Made by a program: the position numbers and the translations under genes. Of a stretch of 20,822 bases of DNA, positions 1 through 7,625 are shown piece by piece (position 1 is the first letter of the stretch; every line of letters begins with the position of its first letter). Origin of the DNA: JASJCP01 sp051155735. Lineage in GTDB: Bacteria; Cyanobacteriota; Cyanobacteriia; Cyanobacteriales; Xenococcaceae. Location: the NCBI GenBank assembly GCA_051155735.1, contig DAXETX010000225.1, forward strand, positions 1 to 20,822. Direction: 5' to 3'. The notes under the pieces are model-generated. The model was not told where the DNA came from, made no database searches, and saw only the letters and a list, made by a program, of their open reading frames with translations.

Positions 1-2
1 TT

Positions 3-131
3 CGCTTGGGATTGGGCGTTAGTGGGATCGGAGGATTTTTTGATGACCAAGTAAATCAAGTCTTAGGAATTCCTGAAGCTGAAGCAGTGATTTATCTGAC
101 TACTTTGGGTGTTCCTGTCACCGATCAATAG
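3..131 (+). CDS. C-terminal end of a nitroreductase/SagB-type dehydrogenase (partial)
   Basis: Only the last 42 codons are present; the reading frame enters from the left edge and stops at TAG 129-131. The tail has a Gly-rich stretch, then GFFDD, then LGIPEAE, and ends IYLTTLGVP. This order is typical of the C-terminus of SagB-type, FMN-dependent nitroreductase-fold enzymes, where a late Gly-rich turn is followed by the final strand that completes the dimer. The rest of the protein, including the FMN site, lies outside the window, so substrate and role cannot be judged. It converges on the P-type ATPase gene, with only a heptamer repeat array between them. Confidence 0.6.
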   Translation, partial: RLGLGVSGIGGFFDDQVNQVLGIPEAEAVIYLTTLGVPVTDQ

Positions 132-137
132 TTCTGG

Positions 138-186
138 AGAAGGTAGTAGGTAGTGGTTAATAACTAATAACTAATAACTGATTACT
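138..186. repeat. 7-bp tandem repeat array (STRR-like), seven units
   Basis: The units run in strict 7-bp register: AGAAGGT, AGTAGGT, AGTGGTT, AATAACT three times, GATTACT. AATAACT is the reverse complement of AGTTATT, the unit of the large array at 3154-3279 in another phase, so the arrays are related. The last unit overlaps the ATPase gene: its TTA at 182-184 is that gene's TAA stop on the minus strand. Confidence 0.85.
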
Positions 187-3121
187 GACCTTTGGTGCTT
201 TCGTTAATTACTAGAGGCAGACCTGCGCAACTGGCGATTACTAACCAATCTAAGGGGTCGAGGGGAGCGAGTTGTAGAATATTGCCCAAGCCTGGAATAA
301 ATAGCGGTAAAAGCTGTAAGCCCGCAGAGCCAACTATTGCCCCATCAACATAGGGATTAGGGGGAAGTTTTTCGCGATCAAAGATGCTATGAGTTTCAGA
401 ACGACAGCTAACTGTATGTAGTACTTGACCCAAAGTCAGGCTCATAAATAGAATGGTGCTTGCTTGGGGTTGTTGTCCGTATTTAACTAAACCGTAACTG
501 TAAGCTGTTAGCGCACTGGCAGAAATTACACCCGATTCTAGGGCAATTCGTTCAAAGTCAGACCGCTTGATAATAGGTTGGTCAGGATCGCGGGGCGAAC
601 GGTTTAAGATTTCTGGTTCTGGTGGTTCCATCGCTAGGGCTAGTCCAGGGAAAATATCTGAGACTAAATTTAGCCAGAGTAATTGCATGGTATTGAGGGG
701 TTCTCGTAATCCGATTCCTGTAGCGATTGTCGTTACCATGATTTCACTGAGATTGGTCGAAAGCAAAAAGTGAACGGATTTTCTGATGTTGCTATAAATC
801 GTGCGTCCCCGACTGACTGCATTAATCATGGTTTCTAGTTGGTCATCTTCGATGACGACATCAGCAACTTCTTTAACCACATCTGCTTTGCCCGAACCCA
901 TAGCTACGCCCACATTAGCAGCTTTAAGGGCAGGAGTATCATTAATGCCATCACCAGTCATCGCGACAATTTTGCCTTTAGCTTGTAACGCCTGAACAAT
1001 TTGCAATTTATCGGCGGGGCTAATACGGGCAAATACATCGACCCGTTCGCAAAGAGCTTGCAGTTTATCAGGATCAACTTGAGCTAGATCGGAAGAATCG
1101 AGAATTTCTAGCTGGCGATCGCGACTCAAATTTAATTCTTTGGCGATCGCATAAGCTGTCGGACTCTGATCGCCTGTAATCATTACAGTATCGATACCTG
1201 CGCGATGAAAACCTGCTATTAAGTCCCCTACTCCTTCACGGATTGGATCTGCCATTCCCGTCAAACCGAGCCAAATTAGGTTATGTTCGGGATTTTCCTG
1301 CAAATTTTCAACATAAGCATATGCCACTCCTAATACTCTTAGGGCTTTGCCCGCCATGCGTTCATTTTCTAGTTCTAAGTCTTGTTTATCTGCATCGGTC
1401 AAACTTACTATCTCGCCATTTTTGAGTTGCGAAGTACAGATGGCTAATACTTCTTCAGGACTTCCTTTAACCGCGACAAATTTTTTCTCTCCCTCAGTTT
1501 CGTGAACCGTAGTCATGATATTACGGTCTTCATTACGAGGATAAGTTTTAATTAACTGATGCTTGTCTCTAAGTTCGGGGATATCGATTCCCGCAGCCAT
1601 TGCTAGGTAAATTAGGGCGTTTTCGGTCGCAGAACCTTTAACCTCATAGGCTTCATCTTCCCCTGGGCTTACTTCCGATTCACTACAGAGAGCGACTACT
1701 TGCACCAGTTTAGTTAAAGCTTCCGATTCATCGGGATTAAATTCTGTATCATCTTTGATCAAGCGATCGCCTTGAAGCTTCAGAACCCCAAGACCAAGAT
1801 GCACCTCAGCTACAACCATTTGATTTTGAGTGATTGTCCCCGTTTTATCAAGACAGATGGTTTGAACCGAACCTAGTGCTTCTACCGCATTAAGACCACG
1901 AATTAGAATATGACGCTTTCTCATATCCTGCATTCCCAAAGCCAGAGTGGTTGTAGCAATAGTCGGTAAGCCTTCGGGAACAGACGCTACAGCGAGAGAA
2001 ATAGCTGTTTTGAGCATTGGCAAAAAGCCATAACCTCGAAATAAACCCAGACCAAAGGTCAGTCCACAAACTCCGCTACAGAGCATTACCAGTTGAGAAC
2101 CAACCTCATCTAATTGTTTTTGCAAGGGGGTTTCGCTAGCTTCGGCTTCGCTAACCATCCCCTGAATTTTGCCCATTTCAGTAAATTTACCCGTCGCTAC
2201 CACTACCGCTTTACCACTACCTCCTGTAACAAATGTCCCCTGATAAACCATGTTGATCCGTTCACCCAAAGGTATTTCTTCTCCTGTCAGGGTTTTCGCT
2301 TTTTTGGTAACGGCAATACTTTCTCCTGTTAGGGCTGATTCATCAATGCTGAGGTTATTACTCTCAATCAACCGCGCATCCGCAGCAACATAAGTGTTGT
2401 TTTGCAGAATTAAAATATCTCCTAAAACAATTGCTTCACTCTCGATTTCTTGCTGCTGACCATCGCGAATAATTAAGGCTGAGGGTTTATCATCACTTTG
2501 TAGCGAGTGGATGATCTTTTCGGACTGACTTTCGGTAGTGTAGCCAATCACCGAATTAGTTAAAACTACTCCTGCGATCGCCACTGCATCGACAAAGCCT
2601 CCCGTTGCGATCGAAATACCCGCAGCAACACCTAGTAAAGCCACGGGTAAGGATTGAAACTGAGCAGCAAAAATATCCCAATCAGAGCGAGATTTCGATT
2701 CAGTCAGAGTATTTGCTCCATAGCGATTATAGTTTTGGTTAGCAGCATCGCGGTCTAATCCTAATGTTTTCGAGGTTGAAAATTTAGCTAAAACTGAATC
2801 TAACTCTAGTAAATGCCATTTTTCTTGTGGTTGTGCTTCTCCTTCAGTAGTTTGTGTTGTTTTTTGGGCTTGAGATTTTCGATCTTGTTGACGGTAATTA
2901 GTTAAACTTTTTTCAATCAGAGTCGCAATTTCATCAGAAGTTTTATCTGGATTAAATTTAACTAAAAGATTTCCCGTAATCGAGCTAGCGGTTACTTGAA
3001 TAATGCCTGTTTGTTGAGGTAGCGATCGCTCTAGATAGATTTGTAGCGATCGCGAACGATAGAGAGGTTCTACCTGATACCTAGCTCTGCCTTTAACCGT
3101 AGTGTGTATTGCCTGAATCAC
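182..3121 (-). CDS. P-type cation-transporting ATPase, P2A/Ca2+-like, with N-terminal HMA-like domain
   Basis: This is an inner-membrane ion pump driven by ATP. Residues 1-75 look like a heavy-metal-associated (HMA2-type) fold but contain no CxxC metal-binding pair. Then follow an actuator domain with TGES at 265-268, PEGLP in M4 at 382-386, the phosphorylated Asp in DKTGT at 425, and the hinge GDGIND at 723-728. The Glu383-Asp425 spacing of 42 equals that of SERCA Glu309-Asp351. M5 carries N-L-S-E and M6 carries N-L-V-S-D, matching the SERCA Ca2+ ligands (NxxE and NxxTD), so Ca2+ is the best guess and Mn2+ is possible. The start is GTG at 3119-3121 with GAGAG about 10 nt upstream. At 979 residues it is full length. 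The DUF5132-like gene lies 165 bp upstream on the same strand. The TAA stop lies inside a heptamer repeat. Confidence 0.92.
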   Translation of the reverse strand: MIQAIHTTVKGRARYQVEPLYRSRSLQIYLERSLPQQTGIIQVTASSITGNLLVKFNPDKTSDEIATLIEKSLTNYRQQDRKSQAQKTTQTTEGEAQPQEKWHLLELDSVLAKFSTSKTLGLDRDAANQNYNRYGANTLTESKSRSDWDIFAAQFQSLPVALLGVAAGISIATGGFVDAVAIAGVVLTNSVIGYTTESQSEKIIHSLQSDDKPSALIIRDGQQQEIESEAIVLGDILILQNNTYVAADARLIESNNLSIDESALTGESIAVTKKAKTLTGEEIPLGERINMVYQGTFVTGGSGKAVVVATGKFTEMGKIQGMVSEAEASETPLQKQLDEVGSQLVMLCSGVCGLTFGLGLFRGYGFLPMLKTAISLAVASVPEGLPTIATTTLALGMQDMRKRHILIRGLNAVEALGSVQTICLDKTGTITQNQMVVAEVHLGLGVLKLQGDRLIKDDTEFNPDESEALTKLVQVVALCSESEVSPGEDEAYEVKGSATENALIYLAMAAGIDIPELRDKHQLIKTYPRNEDRNIMTTVHETEGEKKFVAVKGSPEEVLAICTSQLKNGEIVSLTDADKQDLELENERMAGKALRVLGVAYAYVENLQENPEHNLIWLGLTGMADPIREGVGDLIAGFHRAGIDTVMITGDQSPTAYAIAKELNLSRDRQLEILDSSDLAQVDPDKLQALCERVDVFARISPADKLQIVQALQAKGKIVAMTGDGINDTPALKAANVGVAMGSGKADVVKEVADVVIEDDQLETMINAVSRGRTIYSNIRKSVHFLLSTNLSEIMVTTIATGIGLREPLNTMQLLWLNLVSDIFPGLALAMEPPEPEILNRSPRDPDQPIIKRSDFERIALESGVISASALTAYSYGLVKYGQQPQASTILFMSLTLGQVLHTVSCRSETHSIFDREKLPPNPYVDGAIVGSAGLQLLPLFIPGLGNILQLAPLDPLDWLVIASCAGLPLVINESTKGQ

Positions 3122-3153
3122 AAAAATTTATCTCTCATTGAGCTAAGAAATTA

Positions 3154-3279
3154 TAGTTGTTAGTTATTAGTTATTAGTTATTAGTTATTAGTTATTAGTG
3201 GTTAGTTGCTACTTGCTACTTGCTACTTGCTACTTGCTACTTGCTACTTGCTACTTACTACTTACTACTTCCTACTTCC
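3154..3279. repeat. 18-unit, 7-bp tandem repeat array with graded unit change
   Basis: Eighteen heptamers follow each other without a phase break over 126 bp: TAGTTGT, TAGTTAT x5, TAGTGGT, TAGTTGC, TACTTGC x6, TACTTAC x2, TACTTCC x2. The unit changes by one or two bases at a time along the array, as expected from local slippage duplication. The array fills most of the spacer between the DUF5132-like gene and the ATPase gene and would be in the mRNA if they are cotranscribed. Confidence 0.95.
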
Positions 3280-3286
3280 TTGATAA

Positions 3287-3901
3287 TTAATCGTTACCAT
3301 TAGTCAGTTCATTTTCTCTAGATAACTGGGCTGGTGTTAAAGCGGGTCTGACTTCACGGGGCGATCGCTCTGAGGTTTCTGGTCGATTAAGCTTGTGAAA
3401 ACTATCGAAAGCATACCAAGCCAAGTTATACCAGGGAACTTTATCCAACTGCGCCCCCTGAGTAATCAATTGCCCTAAAGCCAGAGTGCCTAACCCTAAA
3501 GGCATTAGTAAGCGCAAATCTACATAACCCTGAGTCAGCCAGCCAAGTTGAGCATTTAACTCCGATACCGCATCGAGTATTTCGCCTGCTACTTCGGAAG
3601 TTCCTTGAGCAACATGGGTGCGTTGTTTAGGACGTAGTGGCTCTGAATTGGCTCTCGACTGGGGTTCTTGGTCTATTTCTGCCTGGGCTTCGGCTAAAAC
3701 ATCCTCAAACCGTTCTCTCGCATCTGCTACCGCCTCTTTACATCTCTGGGAAAAAGCGATCGCTTCTTTCAGAGTCTGTTTCGCTAATGGCTGATTAATT
3801 CCTGCTGCTAGAGGTAACACTATTGGAGCAAGCATTACTGCTGTCAACCCTTCGATGATTTCTGATACTTCAATTTCGTCCCAGTCAAATTCTGCTGTCA
3901 T
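3287..3901 (-). CDS. DUF5132-like / HMA2-associated membrane-linked protein
   Basis: The protein has 204 residues from ATG 3901. A TTG 45 bp upstream is in frame but has no ribosome-binding site, and its extra N-terminus looks non-native. Residues about 12-38 form a hydrophobic segment (LTAVMLAPIVLPLAAG). A charged Ala/Glu-rich helix follows (REDFE-type, about 55-80), resembling DUF5132 proteins. The C-terminal half has a second hydrophobic run (LRLLMPLGLGTLALGQL) and the signature PWYNLAWYAFDSFHKLN, which I associate with cyanobacterial HMA2-domain proteins. The tail is polar. It is upstream of and codirectional with the ATPase, whose N-terminus also carries an HMA2-like domain, so a partnership in ion transport is a reasonable inference. 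The biochemical role is unknown. Confidence 0.7.
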   Translation of the reverse strand: MTAEFDWDEIEVSEIIEGLTAVMLAPIVLPLAAGINQPLAKQTLKEAIAFSQRCKEAVADARERFEDVLAEAQAEIDQEPQSRANSEPLRPKQRTHVAQGTSEVAGEILDAVSELNAQLGWLTQGYVDLRLLMPLGLGTLALGQLITQGAQLDKVPWYNLAWYAFDSFHKLNRPETSERSPREVRPALTPAQLSRENELTNGND

Positions 3902-4037
3902 TGTTTTTGCTACTGATAATTGCTTTGGGGGAAAAACCACCCTCAAATAAATAATAGAAAAGCCAAATTACTTAACAGATTAATTTTTGTTTCCAGATTA
4001 GGCTTCTTTCTGAAGACAGATAAGCGATGAGATATTT

Positions 4038-4238
4038 TCAGAGAACAAACAGAGAAATAAGCGCGATCGCCGTACCAATCAACTCTAATCCATATTTAGT
4101 GTTGTCCGAGATATAAGACACTATCTGTAGTAGTTGACTAAAACTGTTTTTTCTTACATGAAATACCAAAATGAATGCTACACATAAATCTCCACGTCTT
4201 TGCGTCAGCCATCGGTAGCAAACGATAAAGTATTTCAT
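4038..4238 (-). CDS. possible small membrane protein (66 aa), doubtful
   Basis: This is an ATG-started frame of 66 codons with a hydrophobic C-terminus (GLELIGTAIALISLFVL) and a weak hydrophobic middle. The final segment recalls the first helix of DUF1622-type small membrane proteins, but the rest does not, so it may be a decayed copy. There is no convincing ribosome-binding site before 4238. It lies 26 bp downstream of the HPF gene on the same strand, so it could be read through from that transcript. It is the only candidate in the 363-bp stretch between the HPF gene and the DUF5132-like gene. I would not be surprised if it is not a gene. Confidence 0.25.
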   Translation of the reverse strand: MKYFIVCYRWLTQRRGDLCVAFILVFHVRKNSFSQLLQIVSYISDNTKYGLELIGTAIALISLFVL

Positions 4239-4264
4239 ATTAACTTGTCACCAATGCCCATCAC

Positions 4265-4888
4265 TTACTTCCAGCCCATTGGTTTTTCTGCTTCCGAAGG
4301 TGCAGACTCAGCATTAGTAGCAGAACTTTGTCGGTCAATTACCTGTACAGTAGTAGCTTGAGGACCCATTTCTCCTTGAGTTTCTTTAAACCTTACGCCG
4401 TTACCTACTTCTAAATTGGCAAAATCCTCATTAACGACGCTGTTGCGATGAAAATAGACTTCTCTACCAGTGTCAATTGCCTTAAGAAAACCATAACCTT
4501 GTTCAGCAAATAACTTAGTAATGACAGCACTTACTTCTTGTTCGGGATGAAATTTTCTTTCGCCTTTTTGCTCTTTAGTTAGTCCGACTACTTGGCGACG
4601 TGCTGCTTCAAATGCATCTCGAATTACTGCTTCTAGAGGTGGATATTGTTTACCGACATCAGGATTATAATTTACCGCTAGTTCCCGTCCGTGAGGAATA
4701 GTCAGATCGATACTTACTTTATAGGGCGAGCCACTATTGGGATGTTCATGAGCTTTTTCTACTATGACGCGACAACTATTAATGTAATCACAAAATTTTT
4801 CTAATTTAGCAATTTTTTCTTGAATTAAAGCATCAAGTGCTGCTGTTTTATCAATATTGCGATAAGTAATTTCTGGTGGTATTTGCAT
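4265..4888 (-). CDS. Ribosome hibernation factor (HPF/RaiA-like) with C-terminal cold-shock domain
   Basis: The protein has 207 residues. Residues 1-110 match the ribosome-binding S30AE domain: it starts PPEITYRNID, has the helix with KIAKLEKF at about 25-32, and ends with a basic helix (EAARRQV). Instead of the dimerisation domain of long-form HPF, residues about 118-185 form a cold-shock/S1-like barrel with RNP1-like GYGFLK (131-136) and RNP2-like VYFHRNS (144-150). The N-terminal domain would sit in the decoding region of the 30S subunit under stress or starvation. The C-terminal barrel would bind single-stranded RNA, or rRNA nearby. The tail (about 187-207) is disordered. GGAGA lies about 14 nt before the ATG, which is long spacing. 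The gene appears monocistronic and is preceded by a large non-coding region. Confidence 0.88.
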   Translation of the reverse strand: MQIPPEITYRNIDKTAALDALIQEKIAKLEKFCDYINSCRVIVEKAHEHPNSGSPYKVSIDLTIPHGRELAVNYNPDVGKQYPPLEAVIRDAFEAARRQVVGLTKEQKGERKFHPEQEVSAVITKLFAEQGYGFLKAIDTGREVYFHRNSVVNEDFANLEVGNGVRFKETQGEMGPQATTVQVIDRQSSATNAESAPSEAEKPMGWK

Positions 4889-5501
4889 AGTGATTAATTA
4901 TTTCTCCAAAACTAATGAACTTAATAAAATTTAACCCCTTTGCTAGGTCAGCATTCCCTTGCGGAGTGCCTGTATGGGCGAGGTTTCCTCCAAAGTTTAA
5001 ACGGCACGTCCTTCGGACGACGCGGAGTCTGACCTCTTTGCGCAGACAATTTAAACTTTTGAGGAAACCTCAAAAGCCATGTCCTTAACTTTGCGTGAGA
5101 TCTAAACCTAAAATATTAAGTGCAACTTCAAGGAGAAATGGTATTACCTTGCAGTTTGAAGTAATGGGTTTCTTCATACCTCATACCTCATACTCAGTAA
5201 CGCTTAAAAACTTAAGTTCATTAGATTAAAGTCTATTAAAAGTAAGCAAGCAGCTTCAACTATCTTTAGTTATAAATTTTCGGATTTTGTATTACTTCTT
5301 ACTTCTTGCTCAGAACTGCTGTAGCTAAATCTTACTTATGACACATTTTAACTGGGCGATTTTTTTCTAAATTAACAATAGCTGAACCTAACTCCTCGGA
5401 GCATATTTTTAGGGTTACTACAAAATAAAATCCCGAAGTTGCATTTGACATAGCCTCAGCTTTCAAAAATTTATTACACACAATCAATAAGGAGAACGAA
5501 G
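4889..5501. other. 613-bp intergenic region, divergent promoters and repeats
   Basis: No convincing gene is present. The left third holds a nested palindromic element (listed separately). Short heptamer runs occur at 5174-5201 (TCATACC, TCATACC, TCATACT, CAGTAAC) and 5292-5312 (TTACTTC, TTACTTC, TTGCTCA). The two flanking genes diverge, so their promoters must lie here; I could not identify -35/-10 pairs with confidence. The SDR ribosome-binding site GGAG lies just before 5502. Confidence 0.6.
4946..5071. repeat. Nested inverted-repeat element (MITE-like or structured RNA)
   Basis: The main arms are 22 bp at 4980-5001 and 5050-5071 with 21 of 22 complementary bases. Between them lie a 5-bp hairpin with a 3-nt loop (CGTCC 5007-5011 with GGACG 5015-5019) and GTCTG 5027-5031 opposite CAGAC 5043-5047. 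To the left, GCATTCC 4951-4957 faces GGAGTGC 4963-4969 with one wobble. AGGTCAG at 4945-4951 can also pair with CTGACCT at 5029-5035, giving a competing fold. There is no coding sequence and no T-tract after the right arm, so a plain terminator is unlikely. Confidence 0.8.
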
Positions 5502-6368
5502 ATGACGATTTCCGCCGATCAAATTCCTGCTCAGTCTCAGGACAGACAGCCTGCATTAGAATCAGAAATGAATCCTAAACCTCAGTACGATCGCGATAGT
5601 TATCAGGGTAGCGATAAACTAAAAGGTAAAGTGGCTTTAATTACTGGCGGTGACAGTGGTATTGGTCGCTCGGTAGCAGTGCTATACGCTAAAGAAGGCG
5701 CAGATGTGGCGATTGTTTATCGCGACGAGCATCAAGATGGGAAAAAGACGCAAGAATTAGTTGAGGCACAAGGACAAAAGTGTATATTAATTGCTGGCGA
5801 TATTAGCAACGATCACTTTTGTGCCGAAGCAGTCCAAAAAACTGTAGAACAGTTGGGTAAGCTAGATATTCTGGTTAATAATGCTGCCGAACAATACATG
5901 GAAAACCCCAAAACTCTAGAAGATATCGATTCAGCACGGTTGGGTAATATTTTTAGTACTAATATCTTCTCGATGTTTTATCTGTGCAAAGCTGCAATTC
6001 CCCATCTTAAAGAAGGTAGTTCGATTATTAACACTACTTCGATTAATGCTTATAAAGGTAATGCAGCTTTACTGAGTTACTCAACCACTAAAGGGGCAAT
6101 CTTAGCATTCACTCGTTCTTTGTCCCAGTCTTTACTCGCCAAAGGAATTCGGGTTAATGCAGTAGCTCCTGGTCCGATTTGGACTCCTTTTATTCCCGAT
6201 GCTTTTCCTGCTGAACAAGTCGAAGGCTTTGGTAAACAAGTACCAATGAAACGTCCTGGTCAACCTGTTGAAGTTGCTACCAGCTTTGTTTTCTTGGCTT
6301 CTGATGATTCTTCTTATTTTGCAGGACAAGTATTACATCCTAATGGTGGTGTAGTAGTCGGAGCATAG
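5502..6368 (+). CDS. Short-chain dehydrogenase/reductase, stress-type (YghA/YdaD-like)
   Basis: This 288-residue NAD(P)-dependent oxidoreductase has the long N-terminal extension of the YghA/general-stress SDR group (about 40 residues before the Rossmann fold, with PKPQYDRDSYQGSDKLKGK-like sequence). The cofactor loop is TGGDSGIG at 48-55. D100 is the acidic residue near the adenine, NNAA is at 126-129, and the catalytic tetrad is N154, S180, Y193, K197. APGPIWTP follows at about 222-229. GGAG lies 7 nt before the ATG, so the start is firm. The substrate is unknown; relatives reduce aldehydes or quinone-like compounds under osmotic or oxidative stress. The DoxX-like gene follows after 169 bp. 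Confidence 0.9.
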   Translation: MTISADQIPAQSQDRQPALESEMNPKPQYDRDSYQGSDKLKGKVALITGGDSGIGRSVAVLYAKEGADVAIVYRDEHQDGKKTQELVEAQGQKCILIAGDISNDHFCAEAVQKTVEQLGKLDILVNNAAEQYMENPKTLEDIDSARLGNIFSTNIFSMFYLCKAAIPHLKEGSSIINTTSINAYKGNAALLSYSTTKGAILAFTRSLSQSLLAKGIRVNAVAPGPIWTPFIPDAFPAEQVEGFGKQVPMKRPGQPVEVATSFVFLASDDSSYFAGQVLHPNGGVVVGA

Positions 6369-6487
6369 ATAGTTTAGGGCGTAGCTTTCAGACTTCTTGG
6401 CATTGTCAGGAGAAAGGAAAAAGGGGAAGGGGGAAAGGAGTAATTGTTATACCTTTTCCCTAGGCTCAACCAAAGTTTATCGGATTT

Positions 6488-6541
6488 ATGCAAGAGTTCT
6501 TTTGGCTACGTCCTCAGAAAATGGGTAAGCAAAAAAGATGA
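6488..6541 (+). CDS. possible 17-codon leader ORF overlapping the DoxX-like start
   Basis: The frame ATG 6488-6490 to TGA 6539-6541 encodes MQEFFWLRPQKMGKQKR. Its stop overlaps the next gene's start as ATGA, the usual arrangement for translational coupling. A second in-frame ATG is at 6521. No good ribosome-binding site precedes either ATG, so translation is uncertain. The preceding spacer (6369-6487) is purine-rich around 6410-6440 and can pair GGGAAAGG with CCTTTTCCC as a weak hairpin, with no T-tract. Confidence 0.25.
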   Translation: MQEFFWLRPQKMGKQKR

Positions 6542-6960
6542 ATTTTCGACAATTATTCAATAAATTAATTTTAGATAATAAAGCAACTTGGCGCGGTATT
6601 TTAGCGGTTTCGATCATGATCGCTGGAGTATTACACTTTGTTGCTCCCGAACCTTTTATTAAAATCGTGCCGAATTTACTGCCTTATCCTGGCGCGCTGG
6701 TTTATCTTAGTGGTCTGGTAGAAATTCTTAGCGGAATTGGTTTGTTAATTCCGAGTGTCAGTCAAATAGCAGCTTGGACTTTAGTCGTGCTATTGATTGC
6801 TGTTTATCCAGCCAACATTAACATGGCAGTTAACCAAATTCAGATTGAAAACATCCCTAATAGTATTTGGTTTCAAGCAATTAGATTACCTTTTCAGTTT
6901 GTGCTAATTGCTTGGGCTTGGTGGTACACTCGCCCTGAGCATACCTCTGATTATTCTTAA
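6538..6960 (+). CDS. DoxX-like integral membrane protein
   Basis: The protein has 140 residues with four predicted membrane helices: about 18-37 (ending AGVLHF), 50-70, 75-95 and 112-130. The pattern AGVLHFVAPEPF, then a P-rich turn, then LSGLVEILSGIGLLIP is the DoxX family signature. The C-terminus RPEHTSDYS is hydrophilic. Family members sit in the cytoplasmic membrane and are linked to quinone or thiol redox processes, but the specific role here is unknown. The ATG overlaps the stop of a possible 17-codon leader, and no separate Shine-Dalgarno sequence is visible. It converges on the next gene with only 3 bp between the stops, leaving no room for a terminator outside the coding regions. 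Confidence 0.85.
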   Translation: MNFRQLFNKLILDNKATWRGILAVSIMIAGVLHFVAPEPFIKIVPNLLPYPGALVYLSGLVEILSGIGLLIPSVSQIAAWTLVVLLIAVYPANINMAVNQIQIENIPNSIWFQAIRLPFQFVLIAWAWWYTRPEHTSDYS

Positions 6961-6963
6961 AAA

Positions 6964-7611
6964 TTATACTTTCAATTGAGATTGGGATTTAGCTGGAGGT
7001 TGCAACTCCAGTAGCCAGCGACTATAGCTGTAAGAATTAGCTGCTACTAATTTTGGACCATAGTAAGTGTGACAGGCTTGCTCTAAAACTTGTTGAAAGC
7101 AGTTATTTTCGTTTTCTTGGTTCATTTCAAAAGCAACACTCCACCAGCGTTCGTTATTGACTTGTAGCCAAGTTAATTCGCTTTTAACGCCTCGTTCTAG
7201 TTTTTGTTCTCGGGCTTTAATCACGGAAATCCAGGCATTTTGCGGTATAACACTAGAAGTAAGCAAGCCTATTTCTGATTCGGTTAATTTACGCCACTGT
7301 TCGATTATTCCCTCCCACTTCACCAAATTTTTGACATTACCGAATTGTTGAGTTTTCAATTGGGGTTGTCTGAGTTTGAGTTCGAGATTGCCCTCACGTA
7401 ATTTAAGGTTAATTTCTTCACTATGAGTTATGTGGGGAGCGATCGCCTGAACTTGCTGGAGATCTTCTGGTTTTTTAACAATATATAGGTCTTCTCTAGT
7501 TTCTAGTTCTTGTTGCAGTGGTTTTCCTGGACATTCAAACTGAAACCAACGTTGTACCACTGCTGGTGGTACTCCCCGAACAAACCAACGGACTTCTAAG
7601 GTATTTTCCAT
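6964..7611 (-). CDS. Conserved-looking hypothetical protein, possibly CYTH-like
   Basis: The protein has 215 residues, is soluble, and has no signal peptide or membrane segment. The layout resembles CYTH/triphosphate-tunnel folds: an opening strand EVRWFVRG, the pair RED-LYIV at about 38-45, alternating charged strands (NLKLREGNLELKLR, about 67-80) and a late acidic strand (WWSVAFEM). Such folds bind triphosphates or long acyl substrates, but the usual ExExK signature is not intact (EVRW), so this is a weak assignment. It begins 14 bp after the GAPDH stop on the same strand and is almost certainly cotranscribed with it. No strong Shine-Dalgarno sequence is visible, so translation may be coupled to GAPDH termination. 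Confidence 0.6.
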   Translation of the reverse strand: MENTLEVRWFVRGVPPAVVQRWFQFECPGKPLQQELETREDLYIVKKPEDLQQVQAIAPHITHSEEINLKLREGNLELKLRQPQLKTQQFGNVKNLVKWEGIIEQWRKLTESEIGLLTSSVIPQNAWISVIKAREQKLERGVKSELTWLQVNNERWWSVAFEMNQENENNCFQQVLEQACHTYYGPKLVAANSYSYSRWLLELQPPAKSQSQLKV

Positions 7612-7625
7612 CTCTTTGTCTCATC

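Noticed and set aside
3154..3279. CRISPR array
   Set aside because: The units are contiguous 7-mers without spacers; there are no cas genes in the window.
5137..5163. 8-codon frame after AAGGAG before 5137
   Set aside because: The Shine-Dalgarno-like sequence is only 2-3 nt from the ATG and the peptide (MVLPCSLK) is too short to judge.
5332..5556. 74-codon frame on the minus strand upstream of the SDR
   Set aside because: It overlaps the SDR start and its ribosome-binding site, has no family resemblance, and its only plausible internal start (5451) has GAGG too close to the ATG. Treated as chance.
6420..6476. terminator after the SDR from GGGAAAGG/CCTTTTCCC
   Set aside because: The pairing has an unequal A/T run and no T-tract follows; too weak to list as a feature.
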